DNA of 12,880 nucleotides from Christensenellaceae bacterium (lineage in GTDB: Bacteria > Bacillota > Clostridia > Christensenellales > Aristaeellaceae), in NCBI GenBank assembly GCA_017881705.1, contig JADGQP010000054.1, forward strand, positions 1 to 12,880, written 5' to 3'. Of this stretch, positions 1-6,784 are shown in pieces. Positions within the stretch are counted from its first letter, which is position 1. Every line of letters starts with the position of its first letter. The position numbers and the translations under genes are program-made. A model generated the notes under the pieces. That model searched no databases. It saw only the letters and a list, made by a program, of their open reading frames with translations, and was not told the DNA's origin.

Positions 1-1
1 G

Positions 2-715
2 GTCGAGAGCGCATTGCTCACGCACCCGGCTGTTCTCGAATGTGCGATCACCGCCGTGCCCGACCCGGACCGCGGGCAGATCGTCAAGGCGACGGTCGTC
101 CTTTCGAAGAACTACACCGCGAGCGATGAACTCGTGAAGGAACTGCAGGATCACGTGAAGCACGCGACCGCGCCCTATAAATATCCGCGCATTATCGAGT
201 TCGTGGATGAGCTGCCCAAAACCGTCAGCGGGAAGATACAGCGCAAATTGATTCGCCATATGGACGAGCAGAAACGCGAGCGCATGAACCGCGTGAATGT
301 AATCTGCCTGGGCGTGCGCGATATGGCGGCGTCCGTGCGGTTCTACCGCGACGGGCTGGGTTTTGAAACGCAGGAGAAGGGCGACGCGCCGCAGGTGATC
401 TTCTTTAATACCCACGGGGTGTTGCTGGAACTGTATCCGCTGGCGCTGCTGGCGGAGGATATCTCACCCGAGCATCCGCCCGCGACCCCGCAGGGCTTTG
501 GAGGCATTACGCTGGCCTATAACGTGGATTCCGACGCGGAGGTGCGTTCTACTGTGGAACTGGCGCGCGGCGCGGGCGCAAGGATCGTGAAAGAACCGCA
601 GCCGGTGTTCTGGGGCGGGTATAATGCTTATTTTGCCGATCCGGACGGATATTACTGGGAAGTCGCGCATAATCCGGGCTGGCAGCTGGACGAAAACGGC
701 ATGGTGAAGCTGTAA
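2..715 (+). CDS. Acyl-CoA synthetase C-terminal part fused in frame to a VOC (glyoxalase/bleomycin-resistance fold) domain; 5' end outside window
   Basis: The frame is open from base 2, so the gene begins outside the window; a TTG at 14 lies inside the domain and is not a real start. Bases 2 to about 280 encode the mobile C-terminal domain of an AMP-forming acyl-CoA synthetase: HPAVLECAITAVPDPDRGQ, then TAPYKYPRIIEFVDELPKT, then VSGKIQRK, which contains the catalytic lysine (codon 233-235). Most relatives end a few residues later. Here the frame continues through HMDEQKRER into MNRVNVICLGVRDMAASVRFY (from 284), a full VOC domain ending in YNAYFADPDGYYWEVAHNPGW. That is about 143 residues, a normal VOC length. 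No Shine-Dalgarno sequence precedes the ATGs at 260 or 284, which favours a single fused product. The substrate of either half cannot be told. Loss of the synthetase stop codon, or a second start giving a separate VOC protein, remain possible. Confidence 0.8.
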   Translation, partial: VESALLTHPAVLECAITAVPDPDRGQIVKATVVLSKNYTASDELVKELQDHVKHATAPYKYPRIIEFVDELPKTVSGKIQRKLIRHMDEQKRERMNRVNVICLGVRDMAASVRFYRDGLGFETQEKGDAPQVIFFNTHGVLLELYPLALLAEDISPEHPPATPQGFGGITLAYNVDSDAEVRSTVELARGAGARIVKEPQPVFWGGYNAYFADPDGYYWEVAHNPGWQLDENGMVKL

Positions 716-730
716 CGGTTAATGGAATAT

Positions 731-766
731 AAAAGACGGGCGTCAGCAAGCGGACGCCCGTCTTTT
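731..766. terminator. Bidirectional intrinsic terminator between convergent genes
   Basis: A perfect 14-bp inverted repeat, AAAAGACGGGCGTC (731-744) and GACGCCCGTCTTTT (753-766), encloses an 8-base loop. A GC-rich core is flanked by A on one side and T on the other, so it works as stem plus U-tract on both strands. It lies 15 bases after the stop of the synthetase-VOC gene, and its other arm overlaps the stop codon of arsC (765-767). It is therefore the expected end of the whole minus-strand operon. Confidence 0.93.
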
Positions 767-1184
767 AAACCCAATCATCGTTTTGTATTCTTCGCATCAG
801 GCCGCGCAGGTTTTGCTCAATTTGGCGTATAGTCTGGTAAAAATCCTCGTCCGGCTTGCCGGTCGGATCTTCCAGCTGCCAATCCTCCCGATGCTGGCAG
901 GGAAGCAGCGGACATTGCACGCTGCAGCCCATGGTCACCACGATGTCGACCTTGGGCAGATCCGCAAGCGCTTTGGGCCGCTGGCTGGCCTCCATATCCA
1001 CGCCATACAGAGTTTTTATGATCCGCACCGCGTCGGGGTTGATCGATCGGGCGGGGTTCGTACCCGCGGATAGGGCGACCAGAACGTCCGAGGCGTACAG
1101 TTTGCCCAGCGCCTCCGCTATCTGGCTTCGGCAGGAGTTATGGGAGCATACGAAGGCGACTTTCGGGCGTTCAAGCTGGCTCAT
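765..1184 (-). CDS. arsC: Arsenate reductase of the low-molecular-weight phosphatase fold (thioredoxin-type ArsC)
   Basis: 139 residues. The N-terminal phosphatase loop is C13-x5-R19 (VCSHNSCRSQ), which takes arsenate or a phosphoryl group. The acidic loop EDPTGKPDEDF around 105-115 carries the general-acid Asp106. A Cys-rich segment, TMGCSVQCPLLPCQHREDW, has Cys87, Cys91 and Cys96, which would supply the redox relay that thioredoxin resolves; this separates it from simple tyrosine phosphatases. The Cys spacing differs from the Staphylococcus enzyme but looks like other clostridial ArsC proteins as I recall them. The start is supported by AGGTGG about 8 bases upstream. It lies 18 bases after the aldo/keto reductase gene and is the last gene of the operon. 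No arsR, arsB or acr3 is next to it, so a broader phosphatase or redox role is possible. Confidence 0.82.
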   Translation of the reverse strand: MSQLERPKVAFVCSHNSCRSQIAEALGKLYASDVLVALSAGTNPARSINPDAVRIIKTLYGVDMEASQRPKALADLPKVDIVVTMGCSVQCPLLPCQHREDWQLEDPTGKPDEDFYQTIRQIEQNLRGLMRRIQNDDWV

Positions 1185-1202
1185 GGCGCATCCACCTGTT
1201 TC

Positions 1203-2138
1203 TTAACGGGATACTTCGTTGAGTGCGGCCCGCTCTGCGGCGGTAAGTTCAAACGTCATGGCCGCGGCGTTGGCTTCTGCCTGTTCGGGTGATTTTACGC
1301 CGGTGATCACCACGCTGCCGGGCAGTTCATCCCAGATCCAACGCACGGCTATGGCGGACACAGGCACGCCGTGCGCAGCGGCGATGGGCCGCATGGCTTC
1401 GACGATGCGCAGGTTCTTTTGCAGCTTTTCGCCGTAAAAGTTATCGTACACAGCGCGGCTGCGGCGGTCGTCCGCGCCGAAATGCACGTCCGCTCCGTAT
1501 TTACCGGTAAGAATGCCCTGCCCCAGGCTGCCCCAGGTAAGCGGAGCGGCGGCCAGACCGGCAGCGATATCGCGTATCGCGGCCTCGTCGTCGCGGTGGG
1601 CGAGGCTAAAGTGGTTTTGGAACGACGCGATATACTCGCGGTAGGGCAGCAGCGCGGGAAGGTCGCCCGGACTCAGGTTGCTTAGCCCGATGGCTCGGAT
1701 ATCGCCTTTCTGTTGGTGGGCAATCAGCGCTTCCATCAACTGCGGTATCGGCGTTACCCCGTCCAGATTATGCACCTGGTAAAGGTCGATATAGTCGGTG
1801 TGCAGACGCTTCAGGCTGGCAGCCAGCGCGCGCTCGATGTAGGTGGGGCTGTTGTCCCAAAAGGTTTTTCCGTTTTCCACCCGCACGCCGAATTTGGTGG
1901 CGATCGCTATCCGGTTGCGGCAGGCGTGAAGGGTTTCTCCCAGCGTTTCCTCGCTGCGGCCCAACCCGTAGGCATCGGCGGTGTCAAAGAAGTTTACACC
2001 CATCTCTACCGCGTGCAGCATGGCGTGCTCGATCTCCTCGCGTGATACGTTGCCCCAGCCGTACTCGCCCGCGGGGCAGCCGCCCATACACAGGCGGCTT
2101 ACCTCAAACGGCATTCCCTTGAGTTTACTCTTCTCCAT
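1203..2138 (-). CDS. Aldo/keto reductase family oxidoreductase
   Basis: A 311-residue NAD(P)H-dependent (beta/alpha)8-barrel reductase of carbonyl compounds. The catalytic tetrad is visible: Asp52 and Tyr57 in FFDTADAYG, Lys82 in IATKFG, and His123 in LYQVHNLDG. The barrel continues through IRAIGLSNL, TWGSLGQGILTGKYG (where many relatives have PL at the start of this loop) and a cofactor-binding end, PGSVVITGVKSPEQAEANA. I chose the ATG at 2138 rather than the one at 2159 because GGAGG (complement of 2144-2148) sits 5 bases before it. The first 14 bases overlap the end of the methyltransferase gene, implying translational coupling. The physiological substrate cannot be read from the sequence. 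Pairing with arsC may mean a stress or redox role, but that is only inference. Confidence 0.88.
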   Translation of the reverse strand: MEKSKLKGMPFEVSRLCMGGCPAGEYGWGNVSREEIEHAMLHAVEMGVNFFDTADAYGLGRSEETLGETLHACRNRIAIATKFGVRVENGKTFWDNSPTYIERALAASLKRLHTDYIDLYQVHNLDGVTPIPQLMEALIAHQQKGDIRAIGLSNLSPGDLPALLPYREYIASFQNHFSLAHRDDEAAIRDIAAGLAAAPLTWGSLGQGILTGKYGADVHFGADDRRSRAVYDNFYGEKLQKNLRIVEAMRPIAAAHGVPVSAIAVRWIWDELPGSVVITGVKSPEQAEANAAAMTFELTAAERAALNEVSR

Positions 2139-3534
2139 CAGATCCTCCCTCATTTTCACGCACCGTGGTCACAGCGCGCCGAAGCCCTTTGGGGTAATGG
2201 TTTTTTAGCAGACCGTCGCTCGCTTTTAAAAAACCGAGCGGCAAACCGGCGAATGCAGCGGTGGAATACCCACGCTCGCCTTCTGGTGCGGGGAGCGTTT
2301 CCCCGGCGAGGTAAAGCGCCGCCTGCGCAGCCGAGAGCGGCGACGAACGAAACGTATACGGCGGGGCTGCCATCGCCAGCGCGTGATCCGGCACGAACAC
2401 GCGGCCCTTGAGCCGCCCAAGCGCCAGGCCGGCACGCAGCACTTTAACGCCGGATAACGGCGGCAGGTCGGGCGAGGACAACAGTAAATCCCCCAGCATC
2501 GCGTTGGGAACGGGGCACTGCCCTTCGACAAGCTCGGGCCAACAGGTGTTAAACGCGTTTATATGCGCGCGGTCCGGTGCGGCCAGCGCCCGCGCGGCGG
2601 GCAGCGGTAAGGTTTCATGAGCCGCGTCCAACCTGCCTCGGTTTGTTTTTACCAACAGCGCTGCAAACTGCCCCTCGCCCGCGACCTCGTGCGGGGAAAG
2701 CCTTACGCAGCCGTGAACGGAAGCGACCGCGCGACCCTGCGACAGGGGTACGGAAAACGAAACGGGCGAAAGTTCCGGGTGGTTTACAAGCAGCGTGGCG
2801 ACGACGTCCTCGTTTTCCTCACGGCTGAACGTGCAGGTAGAATAGCACAGCCTTCCGCCGACCTTCAGCATCGCGCAGGCGCTTTCCAAAATCAGCCGCT
2901 GGCGCGCCGCGCAGCGTTCAGGCGAGGCCTCGTCCCATTCCAGGCGCGCTTCGGGGTGCCTGCGGAACATGCCCTCGCCGCTGCAGGGCGCGTCTACCAA
3001 AACCGCGTTGAAAAACAGGGGCCATACGGCGGCTAAACGCGCGGGATCGGCGCACACGGCCAGCGCGTTCGTAACCCCCATGCGTTCCAGGTTGCGGCTT
3101 AACACCTGCGCGCGAGAAGGTACGATCTCGTTTGCGACCAGCAAACCCTGCCCTGCCATTGCGGCGGCAAGCTGTGTGCTCTTGCCGCCGGGCGCGGCGC
3201 ACAGATCCAGCACCGTTTCTTCGGGTGTAACGGCAAGCAGCGCCGCCGGCAGCATAGCGCTGGGCTCCTGCAAATAGTACGCGCCCGCCTCATGCAGCGG
3301 ATGCGCCCCCGCGCGGCTCTCCGGCGGCAATAGCCAGCCTTCTTCCTGCCAGGGTACGCGCGTACGCAAACCATCCAGATACGTCGTCAGGGGACGGTCA
3401 GGCGTTTTATATGGGTTCTGTCTCAGTCCGCGGCAAGGCGGTTGCTCCATCGCAGCAAAGTAAGCGTCAGCGTTGTCGCCCAACTGCTCGCGCATCCGCC
3501 GCGCGTAGGCCGCGGGAAGCGGGGGAACGCTCAT
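2125..3534 (-). CDS. RsmF/RsmB-like rRNA (cytosine-C5) methyltransferase, NOL1/NOP2/Sun family
   Basis: A 469-residue SAM-dependent m5C methyltransferase, probably acting on 16S rRNA. Residues 80-96 (LHEAGAYYLQEPSAMLP) and the SAM loop DLCAAPGGKST (110-120) are typical. Motif IV is DAPCSGEGMFRR (181-192, Cys184) and motif VI is YSTCTFSREENE (231-242, Cys234); these are the two-cysteine catalytic pair of the family. The C-terminal part (about 345-455), SGVKVLRAGLALGRLKGRVF then GFLKASDGLLKNHYPKGLRR, is the RsmF-type RNA-binding domain. The ATG at 3534 is preferred over 3555 because it overlaps the stop of the upstream gene as ATGA and has GGAGG about 10 bases upstream. An odd feature is the PELVEG segment (333-338) in the linker, encoded by a sequence that matches a dispersed palindromic repeat. 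I cannot decide from sequence which rRNA position is modified. Confidence 0.9.
   Translation of the reverse strand: MSVPPLPAAYARRMREQLGDNADAYFAAMEQPPCRGLRQNPYKTPDRPLTTYLDGLRTRVPWQEEGWLLPPESRAGAHPLHEAGAYYLQEPSAMLPAALLAVTPEETVLDLCAAPGGKSTQLAAAMAGQGLLVANEIVPSRAQVLSRNLERMGVTNALAVCADPARLAAVWPLFFNAVLVDAPCSGEGMFRRHPEARLEWDEASPERCAARQRLILESACAMLKVGGRLCYSTCTFSREENEDVVATLLVNHPELSPVSFSVPLSQGRAVASVHGCVRLSPHEVAGEGQFAALLVKTNRGRLDAAHETLPLPAARALAAPDRAHINAFNTCWPELVEGQCPVPNAMLGDLLLSSPDLPPLSGVKVLRAGLALGRLKGRVFVPDHALAMAAPPYTFRSSPLSAAQAALYLAGETLPAPEGERGYSTAAFAGLPLGFLKASDGLLKNHYPKGLRRAVTTVRENEGGSDGEE
2520..2539 (-). repeat. REP-like short palindromic repeat (PELVEG type) inside the rRNA methyltransferase gene
   Basis: On the minus strand this reads GCCCGAGCTTGTCGAAGGGC. 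It closely matches the widespread dispersed repeat core CCCTGAGCTTGTCGAAGGG known from several bacterial phyla, differing mainly by loss of one T. The ends GCCC and GGGC are complementary. In the gene frame it yields WPELVEGQ, the peptide that betrays this repeat when it inserts into coding sequence. It sits in the linker between the catalytic and C-terminal domains, where an insertion could be tolerated. The match to the repeat is from memory, and it is the only copy I see in the window. Confidence 0.6.
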
Positions 3535-4235
3535 GCCTGGTCGTCCTCCAGCCATTCGGGCAGCATCAGCGGTTCGATGGGGAAAAAACGCTCCCGCATT
3601 CCTTCGGGCAGTTTGTTTGCGAATTTCTCATATCCAACCACCATTTCCACAGGTACGTTCAGCCGTTCGCTTACCTTTTCCAGCAGAGCCTGCGCGTCCA
3701 GCAGGTCCTGCAGGGCGGTTTGCCGCTGAAGGTTGGCGTTGTTCACCAGCGCGTCGGGCCGAATGCGTGCGCGCGAGGAGATCAGCTCAAAAAGGGAACA
3801 GATTTCCTCAACCGTACCGGATAAAGGCCGGAAAGGGTTGACGACGTACAGCACCTTCATCTGCTCGCGGACGGGCTGGATATTAGGGTAATACCGTCCC
3901 AGCGCGGTCGCGCCTACCTCGTCCCCGCCAACGTCGATTACCACGTGAGCGTAGCGTCCCGGTTCGAAAACCGATTGGATTTCCGCGGGCAGCGCGGGAA
4001 TATCCACCGTAGTCAGCGCGAAGGAGGGCATTTTAACCTCGATTCCTTCGGTTGTCAGCAGTTCGGCGCGTTCGGCGCTGCGAAAGTACGGGTTTACAAT
4101 ATCCAGATCCACCAACGCCACAGGGCCATCGGTTTCCCTGCGCAGCCTGCGGCTGAGCGCGAGAGAAAGCTCTGTTTTGCCGCTGCCATAGTTGCCGACG
4201 ATTACATAATATTGAGATGGAAAGGAAAGCATCAT
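3531..4235 (-). CDS. Uncharacterised P-loop NTPase (SIMIBI/CobQ-MinD-like fold)
   Basis: 234 residues. The Walker A loop GNYGSGKT (14-21) follows a first strand YYVIVG. DLDIVNPYFRS (43-53) matches the place where MinD/ParA-type proteins have their switch I aspartate, and VVIDVGGDEVGATALGRY (98-115) is the Walker B/switch II strand. VNPFRPL (around 132-138) and ALVNNANL (around 165-172) resemble the later core strands, the latter standing where GTPases have their base-recognition loop. I recall the combination of NPYFRS and DVGGD as a conserved clostridial family of unknown function. There are no membrane segments and no Cys cluster. Two adjacent ATGs (4235, 4232) could start it; the first overlaps the stop of the upstream gene as ATGA. 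Its neighbours suggest a partner for the membrane-anchored protein encoded just before it. Confidence 0.75.
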   Translation of the reverse strand: MMLSFPSQYYVIVGNYGSGKTELSLALSRRLRRETDGPVALVDLDIVNPYFRSAERAELLTTEGIEVKMPSFALTTVDIPALPAEIQSVFEPGRYAHVVIDVGGDEVGATALGRYYPNIQPVREQMKVLYVVNPFRPLSGTVEEICSLFELISSRARIRPDALVNNANLQRQTALQDLLDAQALLEKVSERLNVPVEMVVGYEKFANKLPEGMRERFFPIEPLMLPEWLEDDQA

Positions 4236-5407
4236 TCATCCCTGCTTTCGGGGTTCTTTTTGGGATAGACCGGTGCGTGGAAGGCGTTGGTCACGTCTAC
4301 AGTAGATTGCAGATCGCGGATGGTGGGCGGGTTGTTTTCATCCTCGCCGCCGACAAAACTGCGCGCCTTCTTTGCGAGCGTCCCCAGCTTTCGCGGTTTA
4401 TCGGCCGGCGTGCCTTGCTGGGTGTTGGCGGAGAACGGCGTGAAGTTGGGATACTCGGCTTGCATGTCGAAGTCCCCGTTATCCTGTGCGCCCGAAGGGT
4501 GCAGCCCGATGTTTTGCTGTATTGTTTGCAAGTCCAGCCCCGGGTGCAGGGGTTCGTCCGAGGGGAAGTCCGCACTGGGAGCATACAGCTCCTCCGGTTT
4601 GGGCGGCGGTGCGAAACCGGAACGTATATCGCGCAAATACTGCTCGTTTTGCAGCCGCGCCACACGATGGCCTACGGGGGAGGAGGGCTCCGGTTCGGCT
4701 TCGGGTTTGGATGAAACGCGCGGCGCAAAATCCAGAAAGCCGTTCTGCGGTTCCTGCCAACCCGTTAGATCCTCGGGTTCGCCCATGCCTTCTTCCGAAG
4801 GCGCAGCGGGGCGGTAGGGGCTGCCATAGGCTACGGTGGGCGCATTAGCGGCAGCGGGGGCGAAGGTATACGGATCGCCGCCGACTGGCGACGAGTAAGA
4901 TTGTGTATCCACATCTAAAGTACCGGCTTGCGGCGGTTCAGGCGTGTACGCCGGCGTCGATGCCCGATCCTCGGCCTGTGAAATAAAACGATAGGCGGGC
5001 GCGAAACCGGGGGTGGCGTTACGTACGGGCGGTTGGTAACGTACCGTTTCCCCAGGGAATTCCTCTTGCTGCGCTTCCGGGGTGGGTTCGTTTACAGGTT
5101 CATCCTCGGGAGCCTGGGGTTCATTCTCAACAGGAACACGTACGCGCATTGGAGAACGACGGTTTTTCCGCCGCGCACGGCGTTTGGACGTCCAAATATA
5201 GTAAGGGCGCCAGCGAATGAGGTAGATTACGCGATCTACCACAAAGCCGCCGACGCACAGCACCAGAAAGACAGTTTTCCACTGGCTGCGCAGAAACCCT
5301 ATTGCCGAACCGCCGCCGTCGCTGCCAAGCAACGCCCATACGGCGTTGAAAAGGGAGCGAAGCCAGCCCAGCAATACGCTGAGAAACGTGTTGGTCAAGC
5401 CGTTCAT
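4232..5407 (-). CDS. Unrecognised membrane-anchored protein with long disordered Pro/Glu-rich tail
   Basis: 391 residues that I do not recognise. The N-terminus has two hydrophobic stretches, about 5-27 and 44-64 (KTVFLVLCVGGFVVDRVIYL), separated by a short Gly/Ser loop. Next come an aromatic motif RWRPYYIW (65-72) and a strongly basic patch KRRARRKNRR (75-84). By the positive-inside rule, the remaining 300 residues should be cytoplasmic. That tail is low complexity, rich in Pro, Glu, Ala and Gln, with few hydrophobic blocks, and has short denser islands such as LQNEQYLRDIRSGFAPPPKP and LHPGLDLQTIQQNIGLHP that might be docking motifs. The start is supported by AAGGAG about 7 bases upstream. 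It lies 27 bases after cdaR and overlaps the NTPase gene by 4, so coupled expression with both is likely. A scaffold role at the membrane is inference only. Confidence 0.75.
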   Translation of the reverse strand: MNGLTNTFLSVLLGWLRSLFNAVWALLGSDGGGSAIGFLRSQWKTVFLVLCVGGFVVDRVIYLIRWRPYYIWTSKRRARRKNRRSPMRVRVPVENEPQAPEDEPVNEPTPEAQQEEFPGETVRYQPPVRNATPGFAPAYRFISQAEDRASTPAYTPEPPQAGTLDVDTQSYSSPVGGDPYTFAPAAANAPTVAYGSPYRPAAPSEEGMGEPEDLTGWQEPQNGFLDFAPRVSSKPEAEPEPSSPVGHRVARLQNEQYLRDIRSGFAPPPKPEELYAPSADFPSDEPLHPGLDLQTIQQNIGLHPSGAQDNGDFDMQAEYPNFTPFSANTQQGTPADKPRKLGTLAKKARSFVGGEDENNPPTIRDLQSTVDVTNAFHAPVYPKKNPESRDE

Positions 5408-5434
5408 CCGTCGGCTCCTTCCTGAAAACGATCC

Positions 5435-6784
5435 TTATGGCTGCGTAACACTCACCGATACATTTTGCGGCGTGATTTCATAAGTGAAGGATGTTTCGTC
5501 CACGTCGCGTATGGAAAGTTGTACGGGCAGCGCGTAAGTGCCCAGTGTAAGATCCTGCGCCGAAACGTAAGCGTTCAGCACGGAACTTTTTAAAGTGTCA
5601 AACGTCAGCTTCGGGCCGGTGACGGTGACGGAAACGGTTTTAGTTTCGCTGGTGGCCGTAAGCCCGTCGCCTGCGTTTGTAACCTGAAGCGGAATGTTGG
5701 TAAAATCTTTATGAACCATAACCGGGCCGATCTCCACCGCCACGATGACGCTGCTTGCGCTAAGGTAGGATATCTCCGCGGGCTTTCGTACCTTAACCTC
5801 GCTTACGAAGGACGTACTGCGGCCGGTTATGTCTACCGATTGGTCGGTAAAAAGCATGTCCAACGTGTTGAGCGAAAGCTCCTCACCGGCGGCGATCAGC
5901 ACGTTAGGCGTTACGGCGACGGATTTAACCTCATACCCATCCGCTGGCGTGCCCGAGGTGAGCGCGAGGGTGTTGAGCGCAAGTGTCTTAGTCGGATAAA
6001 GTTGCTGCTCCACCACGACGCTGCGAATGAGTACGCCGGCATTGCTGGCCTCAATCTGGGAACTGTCCAGCAAATTGCCGTTTTGATCCTCATAGTTCAT
6101 GGCAAGCGATGTACGTACCAGCCCAGCCTGTGCGGGCAGCGTGGAAACGTCAAGATCTACGCCGATGCGGGCAATCTGCGTAACCACGCTTTCCGGTCCG
6201 CTTACCGAGATGATGGAGGGATCCAACGTCGGCGTGGTGCCGTAGAAACCGGTGGGATAATCGCCAATAATATGTACGGAAACCGGCAGACGGTAACTGG
6301 TCACATAGTTGTCCACATTCACAGTGATACTGTCCGGGTTCACTTCCGAAACGGTGCCGTAGGTGGAGGAGGAGGAGGTGAGGATTTTTACCGTTTGCTC
6401 GCCGGTATCCGTAATTTTCGAAAGATCGAGGTGAGGGCTATAGTTTGCGGTAGTTACGCTGTTATACTCGCGCTGGGGCACCTCCACGCGCAGGCGCACC
6501 AGCGTGGAGGCGTCGTCCAGACCGCTGGTGATAATCAGGCCGCTGCGGCGCAGCGTATCGCTGCCGGTAACAGTCACGGGTACGTCGTTAAACACGCGCT
6601 CGCGTGTGAGTGTGGGATCCTGAGTAATCAGGCCCGCCCACAGCGATATCGCCAGGATCAGCGCGAGCAGTTTCCACATGAGGTTATGGGAAAGTATGCG
6701 CCAGAAGCGCCGGGGTAACAGGCGCAATTCGCTGCGGATAGAGCGTTCGGGTTTTTGCCCGCTGTGTTCGGGTTGGTTGGTCAT
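5435..6784 (-). CDS. cdaR: CdaR-like YbbR-domain regulator of the di-adenylate cyclase
   Basis: 449 residues. A basic N-terminal tail is followed by one membrane segment (about 36-53, MWKLLALILAISLWAGLI) and then a long extracytoplasmic beta-rich region made of repeated YbbR domains. These show the recurring pattern of a short strand, a Pro-containing turn and V-x-V-x-G/P, as in FNDVPVTVTGSD, YRLPVSVHIIG, SIISVSGPESVV, FTNIPLQVTN and TVSVTVTGP. The sequence fits three to four such repeats. In Bacillus, CdaR binds CdaA at the membrane and modulates c-di-AMP synthesis. Here the gene overlaps cdaA by 4 bases (ATGA) and has a near-perfect Shine-Dalgarno, AAAGGAGGTG, 5 bases before its ATG, so strong coupled translation is expected. 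The assignment rests on domain pattern and gene order together. Confidence 0.9.
   Translation of the reverse strand: MTNQPEHSGQKPERSIRSELRLLPRRFWRILSHNLMWKLLALILAISLWAGLITQDPTLTRERVFNDVPVTVTGSDTLRRSGLIITSGLDDASTLVRLRVEVPQREYNSVTTANYSPHLDLSKITDTGEQTVKILTSSSSTYGTVSEVNPDSITVNVDNYVTSYRLPVSVHIIGDYPTGFYGTTPTLDPSIISVSGPESVVTQIARIGVDLDVSTLPAQAGLVRTSLAMNYEDQNGNLLDSSQIEASNAGVLIRSVVVEQQLYPTKTLALNTLALTSGTPADGYEVKSVAVTPNVLIAAGEELSLNTLDMLFTDQSVDITGRSTSFVSEVKVRKPAEISYLSASSVIVAVEIGPVMVHKDFTNIPLQVTNAGDGLTATSETKTVSVTVTGPKLTFDTLKSSVLNAYVSAQDLTLGTYALPVQLSIRDVDETSFTYEITPQNVSVSVTQP

Noticed and set aside
2617..3036. Open frames antisense to the rRNA methyltransferase
   Set aside because: They are complementary to conserved catalytic motifs of the true gene and show no family signal.
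6360..6385. Run of GGAGGAGGAGGAGG-like repeats inside cdaR as a repeat element
   Set aside because: It is simply consecutive serine codons (SSSS) of cdaR read on the opposite strand.
5711..6718. 335-residue open frame antisense to cdaR
   Set aside because: It lies wholly inside cdaR on the other strand, has no ribosome site and its translation is rich in His, Arg and Gly with no recognisable domain; a GC-rich shadow frame.
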